A stretch of 10,072 nt of DNA from the NCBI GenBank assembly GCA_025677825.1, contig JAIXMO010000167.1:1-10072 (forward strand), read 5' to 3'. This document shows positions 1-6,660 of the stretch, in pieces (position 1 is the first letter of the stretch; every line of letters starts with the position of its first letter). Origin of the DNA: Helicostylum pulchrum. Taxonomy: Eukaryota; Mucoromycota; Mucoromycetes; Mucorales; Mucoraceae. A program made the position numbers and the translations under genes. The notes under the pieces are model-generated. The model saw only the letters and a list, made by a program, of their open reading frames with translations. It searched no databases and was not told where the DNA came from.

Positions 1-251
1 AAAAACTTAAATAACTACTTTGATCATATTACTATTTGATCCTTTTATTAAAAATCTTGCTTAATATCTTTTTATTTAATAACGATTATTCCCTTGGGTT
101 AACTAAAAGATCCATTGTATTTCTCTATTTTTACTCTACTTTTCTATACAAATTAAGTCGTTCTACTTACAAAACAGGAACTGGTGCTCACTACTTATAC
201 TATATTATTTACACTACGTAACCCCAACTACCTAAGACTCAATTTCTTACA
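1..251 (+). repeat. Probable 3' part (R-U5) of the 5' LTR
   Basis: This AT-rich, non-coding stretch lies directly before a primer binding site candidate and ends in TTACA at 247-251, which fits the usual CA end of an LTR. A 2-base gap (CG, 252-253) separates it from the primer site. No TATA box is obvious here, as expected if the U3 part lies left of the window. The weak point is that I cannot find a second copy of this sequence after the integrase gene, which a normal LTR pair requires. The short open frame at 36-221 has no coding character and is not annotated. Confidence 0.4.
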
Positions 252-253
252 CG

Positions 254-271
254 TGGTGCTCACTAACAGGG
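254..271 (+). other. Primer binding site (tRNA-primed minus-strand synthesis)
   Basis: The 18 bases TGGTGCTCACTAACAGGG begin with TGG, the complement of a tRNA CCA end. Read as a tRNA 3' end they give CCA, discriminator A, a 7-base acceptor strand AGTGAGC, then CTGTT as the T-stem strand, which begins with C at the position where tRNAs have the invariant C61. That fit over all 18 bases supports the call. I cannot name the tRNA. The first 12 bases also occur at 182-193, where the match stops, so 254 is the better site. Bases 272-407 after it are the gag leader, rich in CAA and lacking any ATG in good context. Confidence 0.6.
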
Positions 272-407
272 TGTTATAACAACAATAACAACATTTCTAT
301 TACCTCAATCTATCAACTTCTATTGTACTATATTGTTAGACACAATTTCATACTACAAACAATTTTTACTACTAGCAATCTATCTAAACCTCATCTATAA
401 ACAAGAA

Positions 408-1583
408 ATGGCGGAAAACACTGTGTTGGCTGAACATTTTAGAAACATACAAGACGAACAAAACAATGGTTCAAATTACTCACCCCGAAACTCAAGACTC
501 ATCGAATTTTCTGGTGCTGAAGGAGAAGACTTTCGAAATTTCGAAGAAGCTCTTGAATCTCATTTCGCTATGTACAACATTTTGGCTGACTCCCGTAAAT
601 TACTCATCTTACGTGCCCAATTGAGAAGAACAGCTAAAAGTTACTTTTTCGGAAGGCTCAGACGAGAACCTACTTTGGCGGAAGGATTAACTTATGCCGA
701 AGCAATTGACATTCTGAAAGCTGAATACATCACCCCGGAATTAATTACACGATATACCATTGCTTTTAATATGTTAACCCAAGGAAAGGAAGAACATCCG
801 AAAACCTTTCTAGGTCGATTGGAAGAAGCAGCTCAGATGGCAGAGCTTGAGGACGCTGAGCAACAGATCAAGATCCGTTTCCAAGTAGGCTTACTCCCCG
901 AAATCAGGAAATTCTGTATCTTGAATTCGGCTGCAACTTTCAATGATTATCTTATCAAGGCTGAAGGGTGGTGGAACGCCGAGAAACCACGACCTATAAC
1001 AATCAAGAACAGTCCCTTCAACCCTCGTGATATTGACAATACATATGTCTCTCAAAACAATGTTAATGCTATTAAGAATTCTACTGATATGACTAGTACT
1101 AATGTATCTCCTTTTGGTAATGCTTTTTCGAACTCTGAATTTTCTGTTATGGATATATCTAAACAGCTAAATTCGACTTTATCTAAGATGGGCAGCGATC
1201 GTAATGCATTGAAACAATTAATTGCTTCATTACAAACGCTAGAGCTTCTTCATCTTGATAGTCAGAATTTAGGGTCTGGAATATCTCAAGATCAGGAAAT
1301 CCAAGCAGAGAAACAAGATATCAAAGAGATGATCAGGCAAGTCATGCAAGAGGAATTTAAGAAGCAAAATTCAGGAACAAACACCAGTTATAATAAGCGA
1401 AACTATAATTACGAAAACAATAACCGTCGATATAACAATAACAATGGTAACAACAACGACTACTATCGGAGTGGTGATGCACGTAACTATAATAATAATG
1501 AAGGTGGCAACTATAATCAGAGGAATAATAATAATAATCAACAGTCTGATAATAATAACACCAATCAACAGTCAAAAAACTAA
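408..1583 (+). CDS. gag: Gag structural protein without zinc knuckle
   Basis: This 391-residue protein should build the virus-like particle that packages element RNA in the cytoplasm. The frame is open from 333, but that would begin at a TTG; the first ATG, at 408, has A at -3 and G at +4 and gives a start MAENTVLAEHF. Residues 33 to about 200 match the retrotransposon Gag fold pattern: F-S-G near 34, L-R-x-Q-L-R near 68, an A-x-x-Y-F segment near 76, and later a G-L-L-P-E-I-R motif near 161, the usual end of the capsid region. Residues about 320-391 are low-complexity Asn with Tyr, Arg, Gly and Gln. There is no CCHC zinc knuckle; the only cysteine is at about residue 170. The basic, Asn-rich tail may do the RNA binding instead (inference). 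The gene ends just after a frameshift signal into pol. Confidence 0.93.
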   Translation: MAENTVLAEHFRNIQDEQNNGSNYSPRNSRLIEFSGAEGEDFRNFEEALESHFAMYNILADSRKLLILRAQLRRTAKSYFFGRLRREPTLAEGLTYAEAIDILKAEYITPELITRYTIAFNMLTQGKEEHPKTFLGRLEEAAQMAELEDAEQQIKIRFQVGLLPEIRKFCILNSAATFNDYLIKAEGWWNAEKPRPITIKNSPFNPRDIDNTYVSQNNVNAIKNSTDMTSTNVSPFGNAFSNSEFSVMDISKQLNSTLSKMGSDRNALKQLIASLQTLELLHLDSQNLGSGISQDQEIQAEKQDIKEMIRQVMQEEFKKQNSGTNTSYNKRNYNYENNNRRYNNNNGNNNDYYRSGDARNYNNNEGGNYNQRNNNNNQQSDNNNTNQQSKN

Positions 1584-1630
1584 ATGGGTCGACTGTTTCT
1601 AATGAAACTAATGGTCAGTCGAACACACCC
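1574..1630 (+). promoter_or_regulatory. -1 programmed ribosomal frameshift signal (gag to pol)
   Basis: The heptamer A AAA AAC occupies 1574-1580 in the gag frame and is followed at once by the gag stop TAA (1581-1583). The pol frame is -1 to gag. Its last upstream stop is at 1556-1558, so the shift must happen within about 25 bases, and this heptamer is the only slippery site there. Downstream, GGG (1586-1588) can pair with CCC (1628-1630), TCGACTG (1589-1595) with CAGTCGA (1616-1622), and TTTC (1596-1599) with GAAA (1604-1607). The stem starts 5-8 bases after the heptamer, the spacing known to stimulate -1 shifting. Pairing was done by eye and no energy was computed. Confidence 0.88.
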
Positions 1631-4390
1631 ACAAACTATACAAAATCCATAAATATACAACCACAAACAAATAAAGAAAATCTTACAACAATATTAATTG
1701 AGGAAGAGGAAAAACATGATTTAAATGCTGCTGTACGAGTCCTACATCCACCAACTGTGGAAACAGCAACTAAATCGAAGCCATACTCAAGACCAAGTAC
1801 TTCTAAACCTCCTCCTTCAATAAAAGGGAAAGAACGAGAAACCCCTTTACCTAAACCAAATATAACTGATGTCGAAATGATAATAGACCCCTCTGATAAT
1901 GGTTTAGAAACGACACCGCAACAATCGGAATCGACAATTATAAAGAAAGTCTCGAAGCCTAGAAAAAAAAGGGAACCGCCAAAAATAAAATATGACATTG
2001 TATCCTCAGTATTTCAGCAAAATTCTAACATACCTGTGGGTGATTTGCTCAAAGTATCACCGATATTAAAAAGAAAATTTGTATCTGCACTAAGAACTCC
2101 TCGTGAACCAAGAAAGTTGTCTGAATCAACAACAGAAAATCCTGCGCAAGAATTGACATTTGTAGAAGATGATGAGGAAGACACAACCGCTATCTACACT
2201 GACTTTATAATCAATGGTTACAGAATTAAGACCTTAATTGATGGTGGTGCCGCTAAAACGTGCATGTCGCAAGAGCTAGCTTCCAAACTAGGATTAAATA
2301 TTGACGCGCCAAGTAACAGTGTATTTACCCTCGGAAACAGCACGAAGCAACGAGGCGTAGGCATCATATATGACGTACCTATCGAAGCCGGTGGGATCAT
2401 AAAGATACCTGGTAGTATCGAAGTGCTTCCTGCAACTCCAACCCCTCTTATTATCGGAAATAACTGGCTACATAGGGCAAAGGCAAATGTCAACTATGAA
2501 AATAAACTACTTACAGTATCATACAAAGGAACAAAGGCACATATACCTATTAACTTCTTTAAAGTAAAAGGACCTGCTATACAAACGGTTACAAAAATTA
2601 TCCCCAAGCCGGTCATACCAGAAGTTGAGAAAGAACAAGACTCGCATGATGATTTTATGTCAGATTCTACGGAAAGTGAATATTCAGTAGACGACGAATT
2701 ATCTGCTTCTGATTCAGAAGAAACAGGCAGTGAAGACGAATACTTTTCTAATTCAATGAAATTATCACAAAAATCAGTCTCCTTCAACACGCTAGAGAAT
2801 AAAAGGGACCTGTTCATGATAGAACCTGATTCAGACATTACTCTGTACGAAAGAGAGGATGATGACGAAGATGCAGAGGGATATGAACTAAACCACCTGG
2901 ATTTATGTGAAATGAACTTAAATGAAGTAGACAGCAATTCAAATTTAAGTTTGACTAAAGGACAAATCGACAAAATACAAATAGGGGAAATAACCTCATC
3001 TATAAGCGAAGAGACAAGAAAACATTTCTACAATTTAATTAGCCAATATCAAGATGTGTTTGATTGGAACAACGATAGCCTTGGTTGTACACCTCTCATA
3101 ACTCACAGAATCATAACCGAAGACGTACCGCCCATAAGATGCAGACCTTACAGAATGAGTCCTGTAGAAATTGACAGCTTAAAAAAAGAAATTGAAAAAT
3201 TAAGTGAACTCGGAGTCATAAAACCTTCCAACAGTCCATGGAGTGCTCCAATAATCTTGGTCAAGAAAAAGGATGGTTCATATCGCCTGGTAGTTGATTA
3301 TCGTAAAATTAATGCTATAACAAAGAAAGATGCATACGCCTTGCCCCGAATAGAAACACTCTTAGATACATTGGGAAATGCATCCATTTTTTCTGCCTTG
3401 GACATGCGCAGTGGGTTTTACCAAGTAGCTCTAGCAGAAGATTCTATAGAGAAAAGCGCCTTTGCTACGGCACAGTTTGGCCAATGGGCATATACTCGCA
3501 TGCCAATGGGACTCTGTAATTCCGTAGGAACCTTTCAAAGAATGGTGGACCTAGTATTCAAAGATTTGATAAATAAATCACTTGTAGCTTACATTGATGA
3601 CCTTAACTGTTTCTCCAAAACCCATGACGAGCATCTGAAGGATTTAGAGAAGTTATTTATTTGTGTCAGAAAAGCAAATTTAAAATTAAACATCGACAAA
3701 TGTTATTTCTTCAAAAAAAAGTTAAATTTTCTTGGATATATCATTACTGCTGAAGGACTTGAAACGGATCCAGGAAAGATTGAAAAAATAAAAGACTTTC
3801 CTATGCCAACCACTGTTACGCAAATAAAGAGTTTCATCGGGATAGCGTCCTATTACAGGCGTTTCATCAAGGACTTTGCCGCTATAGCCAGACCGCTGCA
3901 TAATTTAACTAAGAAGAATCAAAATAAATGGAATCAAGAAGCAATTGAATCCTTCCACAAACTAAAAAATGCACTTACAAACACACCCGTACTGATCAGG
4001 CCAGATTTTGACAAGCCTTTCATTCTGGTTACAGATGCAAGTAAAGTTGGGCTCGGAAGCATATTAAGCCAGTTAGACAAGGATGGTTACGAACACCCGG
4101 TACAATATATAAGTCGTGGAGTACGAGGTGCTGAACAAAACTATGGAATTTCCAAACTGGAATGCTTGGCTATTGTTTGGTCAGTGATGGTATTTCGCCC
4201 TTATTTACTAGGCAGGAAATTCACTATTATAACAGACCATTCGGCAATTAACGGGTTACTAAAAGCACAAGAACCAACTGGTATCTTAGCAAGGTGGATA
4301 ACTATTCTCAACGAGTACGAATTTGAAGTGAAGTACCGACCAGGTCGAATTAACGAGAGTGCGGACTTCTTGTCTCGTTTAGGAAGATAG
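1580..4390 (+). CDS. pol: Pol frame: protease, reverse transcriptase, RNase H (made as Gag-Pol by -1 frameshift)
   Basis: A single -1 shift at 1574-1580 adds 936 residues to Gag, giving a Gag-Pol of about 1327 residues. A Pro/Ser/Lys-rich linker comes first (to about 2190). The retropepsin domain (about 2195-2520) has its active Asp at 2240-2242 in the motif LIDGGA, where DSG or DTG is usual, and a closing LIIGNNWL near 2450. A Ser/Asp/Glu-rich acidic linker follows (about 2640-2930). Reverse transcriptase (about 3100-3770) keeps SALDMRSGF (first Asp 3401-3403), RMPMGL and YIDD (3590-3601). RNase H (about 4000-4387) keeps all four acidic residues: D 4034, E 4160, D 4235, D 4364, the last in ADFLSR. 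The frame has no ATG suited to independent start; the open stretch from 1757 would need GTG. It stops right after RNase H, so integrase is absent from this polyprotein, unlike usual Ty3 Pol. Confidence 0.92.
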   Translation, partial: LNGSTVSNETNGQSNTPTNYTKSINIQPQTNKENLTTILIEEEEKHDLNAAVRVLHPPTVETATKSKPYSRPSTSKPPPSIKGKERETPLPKPNITDVEMIIDPSDNGLETTPQQSESTIIKKVSKPRKKREPPKIKYDIVSSVFQQNSNIPVGDLLKVSPILKRKFVSALRTPREPRKLSESTTENPAQELTFVEDDEEDTTAIYTDFIINGYRIKTLIDGGAAKTCMSQELASKLGLNIDAPSNSVFTLGNSTKQRGVGIIYDVPIEAGGIIKIPGSIEVLPATPTPLIIGNNWLHRAKANVNYENKLLTVSYKGTKAHIPINFFKVKGPAIQTVTKIIPKPVIPEVEKEQDSHDDFMSDSTESEYSVDDELSASDSEETGSEDEYFSNSMKLSQKSVSFNTLENKRDLFMIEPDSDITLYEREDDDEDAEGYELNHLDLCEMNLNEVDSNSNLSLTKGQIDKIQIGEITSSISEETRKHFYNLISQYQDVFDWNNDSLGCTPLITHRIITEDVPPIRCRPYRMSPVEIDSLKKEIEKLSELGVIKPSNSPWSAPIILVKKKDGSYRLVVDYRKINAITKKDAYALPRIETLLDTLGNASIFSALDMRSGFYQVALAEDSIEKSAFATAQFGQWAYTRMPMGLCNSVGTFQRMVDLVFKDLINKSLVAYIDDLNCFSKTHDEHLKDLEKLFICVRKANLKLNIDKCYFFKKKLNFLGYIITAEGLETDPGKIEKIKDFPMPTTVTQIKSFIGIASYYRRFIKDFAAIARPLHNLTKKNQNKWNQEAIESFHKLKNALTNTPVLIRPDFDKPFILVTDASKVGLGSILSQLDKDGYEHPVQYISRGVRGAEQNYGISKLECLAIVWSVMVFRPYLLGRKFTIITDHSAINGLLKAQEPTGILARWITILNEYEFEVKYRPGRINESADFLSRLGR

Positions 4391-4619
4391 CTCATTAAAT
4401 AAGAATACATGGTGTACAAGGTCATATGTTTAAGTACTACAATAACTCTGATTTCTATACACCATATCTGTCCAACTACCGCTGAACGACGTAAAAAGCT
4501 GGCACACAAAAAAAAAAAAAAAAAAAAAAACAACATCAAAACTATACAAAAAAAAGCATACACAACTTAATTAATTACAAATCAAACAAACAAAACAACC
4601 TTAATAAATAAATACAACA
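4391..4619 (+). other. Untranslated spacer between RNase H and integrase genes, with A23 run
   Basis: The 229 bases between the pol stop and the integrase ATG contain no coding frame. An uninterrupted run of 23 A lies at 4508-4530, followed by about 90 bases of almost G-free A/C/T sequence rich in CAAA repeats, ending in ACAACA before the ATG. The integrase frame has a stop at 4605-4607, so no readthrough or frameshift from pol can reach it. I find no good intron: the AG dinucleotides before the ATG sit in purine runs without a pyrimidine tract. A-rich leaders can support internal initiation in yeast, so this spacer may act as a translation leader (inference). Confidence 0.7.
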
Positions 4620-6410
4620 ATGGAGACACAAGACATACAATTATTAAAAGCATATTTACTGAACCTGGTTATACCAGCAACGGCCACTGAAGAACAGTTA
4701 AAATTTATTACCAAACAGGCGCACAATTACATCCTATTAAATAAGAAACTTTACCGCTGCAATTTTGACTCGTACCAACATCGATTAGTGTTAAATAAAT
4801 CAGAAGCAATAGAAGCACTGTACAGTATACACTTACACCCTTTAGGTGGTCACTTAGCATACAACAATACTCTAAACAAGATAGCAGCAAGGTACTATTG
4901 GCCAGCTATGAATAAAGATGTTAAGAAATACGTTGAAGAGTGTCCCCGATGTCAGAGACACAAAAGAAAAAGTTTGAATGAAAGGTTGCATCCGGTGGCA
5001 GTGTTACACGAACCGTTTGAGCAAATAGCGTTGGATGTAAAACATGTGTCAACATCACGCGGAGGTTACCGTTACCTAATAGTAGCAATATGTTACATCA
5101 CGAAATACGTGGAAGCCAGGGCGGTTAAATATCAAACTGCTGCAGAAATAGCTCTATTTCTTTATGAAGAGATTATATGCCGGCATGGGTGCCCGAAACT
5201 ATGTATAACCGACAACGGAACGCCTATGGTTAGTGAACTGGTGTACCAGGTGTGTCTACAGTTTTCTATGCGACATAATACTATAAGTTTTTATAATAGT
5301 AAGGCAAACGGATTGGTGGAAAGATGGAATAGAACCTTCGATATGATTATGTCTAGAAGAAGTTTAGAAGAAAAACACGACTGGCATTATTATCTTCCTT
5401 CAGTGCTTTTCGCATATAGAAGTATGAAGCAAGCGACAACAAAGGAGACACCGTTTTACCTCTTATATGGCTACCAACCTAAAACCCCTTTTGATTCAAA
5501 GAAAACCCAAGATTCAACAACCGAAATAGAATTTGATGCGATGATTAAACAACGTGTGGAAAAACAAATAAAGACGCTACAGTTGATTAGAAAAAATGCT
5601 CTAAAAAAAATTGAATCATCTCAAAAGGCTCAAAAAGAAGCAATTGATAAGAAGCTCGTGCAAACAAAAAAACTACTTAAACCGGGTTTCGCCGTAGGTG
5701 ACCTAGTAGAACGCTATCGTGACTACAAAGGTACCAATTGGGCAGGAAAGCTAGAAGATAGATGGGAAGGATTGTACACCGTGGTAGAAGACTTAAGAAA
5801 AGGAAATTATGTCATAGAAGGAAAGAACAAAGATGACAAAATCGTGAAACGCATCATTCATGGAAATAAACTAAAAATTTATAATGTACCCGACGTTGCG
5901 TGGAGATTAAATGAACAGTATAAAAGGACGAAGATGGAGCAGTTGCTGAATTCAGGAAAAGAAAAAGAATCAAGCTCAATGACCAATTCCCCGGATCTTA
6001 CTCAAGGCCTGCAAATTCAAGGTTTGTCGCGCAAGACGGATATACTATCTCGATTAGGCCCTTTAAATGAAACATTACCCCAAGAACAAAGTGACAAGGA
6101 AACAGTGGTATCCTTTGAAGACTATGATTCTGAACTTCTGGAACCGGAAGTCATATTGGAAGAAGAGCAAAATTTCCAACTGAATTTATTGGACGTGAAT
6201 GTTCTCGAAACATGCCTGCTACAAGACGAAATCAAGACGGATTTTGCCGAGTTTGAAACAAGAGTTAAAATAATTGAAACTGAAAGATCAAGAAATGAAT
6301 ATCTTTTGAGAAGAATTGCTCAAAACTTTGTAAGAATTTGTAACATGCGTTCCGAAGTACCCAAGACAATCTTGGAATATCAACTGTATGCCAACTTAAG
6401 AGGACACTAA
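4620..6410 (+). CDS. int: Stand-alone Ty3/Gypsy-type integrase with C-terminal extension
   Basis: This 596-residue protein should join element cDNA ends to chromosomal DNA in the nucleus. The ATG at 4620 has A at -3 and G at +4, and a stop lies in frame just upstream. The N-terminal zinc-binding HHCC domain is complete (H73, H78, C108, C111). The catalytic core has D139, D198 in TDNG, and E234 in NGLVE, with exactly 35 residues between the last two (DD35E). Residues about 354-422 form a GPY/F-like module with GDLV near 360 and RWEGLY at 381-386. There is no chromodomain. Residues about 425-596 are an unrecognised extension: polar, with an acidic patch near 500-520 and a likely helical, charged segment near 535-575. 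Being a separate gene, in a frame other than pol, it is an unusual arrangement for this superfamily. All catalytic residues being present argues against decay. Confidence 0.93.
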   Translation: METQDIQLLKAYLLNLVIPATATEEQLKFITKQAHNYILLNKKLYRCNFDSYQHRLVLNKSEAIEALYSIHLHPLGGHLAYNNTLNKIAARYYWPAMNKDVKKYVEECPRCQRHKRKSLNERLHPVAVLHEPFEQIALDVKHVSTSRGGYRYLIVAICYITKYVEARAVKYQTAAEIALFLYEEIICRHGCPKLCITDNGTPMVSELVYQVCLQFSMRHNTISFYNSKANGLVERWNRTFDMIMSRRSLEEKHDWHYYLPSVLFAYRSMKQATTKETPFYLLYGYQPKTPFDSKKTQDSTTEIEFDAMIKQRVEKQIKTLQLIRKNALKKIESSQKAQKEAIDKKLVQTKKLLKPGFAVGDLVERYRDYKGTNWAGKLEDRWEGLYTVVEDLRKGNYVIEGKNKDDKIVKRIIHGNKLKIYNVPDVAWRLNEQYKRTKMEQLLNSGKEKESSSMTNSPDLTQGLQIQGLSRKTDILSRLGPLNETLPQEQSDKETVVSFEDYDSELLEPEVILEEEQNFQLNLLDVNVLETCLLQDEIKTDFAEFETRVKIIETERSRNEYLLRRIAQNFVRICNMRSEVPKTILEYQLYANLRGH

Positions 6411-6440
6411 GGCAGAGGTTATGGTAACATTTTTATCATA

Positions 6441-6450
6441 TGGGGCGGAA
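6441..6450 (+). other. Polypurine tract candidate (plus-strand primer site)
   Basis: TGGGGCGGAA lies directly before a TTGTTACC that could begin the 3' LTR with TG at 6452. G/A-rich tracts at this place prime plus-strand synthesis in LTR elements; the C at 6446 interrupts the tract. A second candidate is GGCAGAGG at 6411-6418, directly after the integrase stop, followed by TTATGGTAACA. The first is preferred because it touches a TGTTACC-type LTR start. Confidence 0.5.
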
Positions 6451-6503
6451 TTGTTACCAAAAGTAATTACATAAAATATGGTAAATATGAGTTAGTATAG
6501 CGC

Positions 6504-6511
6504 TATATAAG
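6504..6511 (+). promoter_or_regulatory. TATA box in the putative 3' LTR
   Basis: TATATAAG lies about 52 bases after the putative LTR start, directly before the GGTAACAGTTACC palindrome. In a complete 5' LTR the same box would drive transcription of the element. Assignment rests on motif and place only. Confidence 0.5.
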
Positions 6512-6533
6512 GTAACAGTTACCATATTATATC

Positions 6534-6652
6534 ATGGTAACATGTATCCTGTCATGGTCTATTTGACACCATTTGTATTATGGTAACATGTATCTTATTA
6601 TGGTCTATTTGACACCAAATGTCTTATGGTAACATGTATCCTGTAATGGTCT
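6534..6652 (+). repeat. 46-bp tandem repeat, about 2.6 copies
   Basis: Units start at 6534, 6580 and 6626, each with ATGGTAACATGTATC, then a variable 4-5 bases, then ATGGTCT. The first two units continue ATTTGACACC and are 46 bases long; the third breaks off after ATGGTCT at 6652. Differences between units are few, so the array is recent or conserved. Each unit carries one GGTAACA motif, which suggests a protein-binding array in the LTR promoter region (inference). Confidence 0.85.
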
Positions 6653-6660
6653 CACTGTTA

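Larger units (their letters stand above)
1..6660 (+). mobile_element. Ty3/Gypsy-type LTR retrotransposon with a separate integrase gene
   Basis: The gene order gag, protease, reverse transcriptase, RNase H, integrase is that of Ty3/Gypsy (Metaviridae) elements; Ty1/Copia elements carry integrase before RT. All enzymatic domains keep their catalytic residues, apart from a D-G-G protease motif, and no gene shows an internal stop or frameshift beyond the programmed one. The copy therefore looks recent or still under selection. Both outer limits are uncertain: the 5' LTR probably begins before base 1. The 3' LTR seems to start at 6452, but its distal part is not recognisable, so 6660 (end of the GGTAACA/46-bp repeat cluster) is an approximate limit. 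There is no chromodomain after integrase. The three coding units are expected to encode the particle protein, the replication enzymes and the insertion enzyme. Confidence 0.93.
6452..6660 (+). repeat. Start of 3' LTR (U3-like) with promoter and GGTAAC motif array
   Basis: The segment begins TGTTACCA after a polypurine tract, as an LTR start should, and its inverse GGTAACA recurs at 6511, 6536, 6582 and 6628. It carries a TATA box, a perfect 13-base palindrome GGTAACAGTTACC at 6511-6523, and a 46-bp tandem repeat. These fit a U3 promoter and enhancer region. Only this part is recognisable: no sequence further on matches 1-251, so the R-U5 part is missing, displaced by an insertion, or too diverged. 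The right limit is nominal. Confidence 0.45.

Noticed and set aside
36..221. 61-residue open frame at the left edge
   Set aside because: Low-complexity translation of AT-rich LTR-like DNA with no recognisable feature.
333..407. Upstream 25-residue extension of gag
   Set aside because: It would start at TTG. The first ATG, at 408, has a good context and begins the Gag-like sequence.
1357..1575. Minus-strand open frames opposite the Asn-rich gag tail
   Set aside because: They are mirror readings of AAT/AAC repeats (Tyr- or Ile-rich) and carry no signal.
1757..1759. Independent start of pol at 1757
   Set aside because: The codon is GTG, and the frame is open upstream through the slippery heptamer, so pol is read by frameshift from gag.
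1636..2973. Three minus-strand frames of 91-159 residues opposite pol
   Set aside because: They are shadows of a well-supported coding strand with conserved protease and linker sequence.
4201..4563. Minus-strand 120-residue frame across the pol end and A-run
   Set aside because: It contains a Phe run produced by the poly(A) tract and overlaps the RNase H domain.
4333..4624. Intron joining RNase H to integrase
   Set aside because: The integrase frame has stops at 4572-4574 and 4605-4607, and no pyrimidine-preceded AG lies between the latter and the ATG, so no acceptor can give an open fusion.
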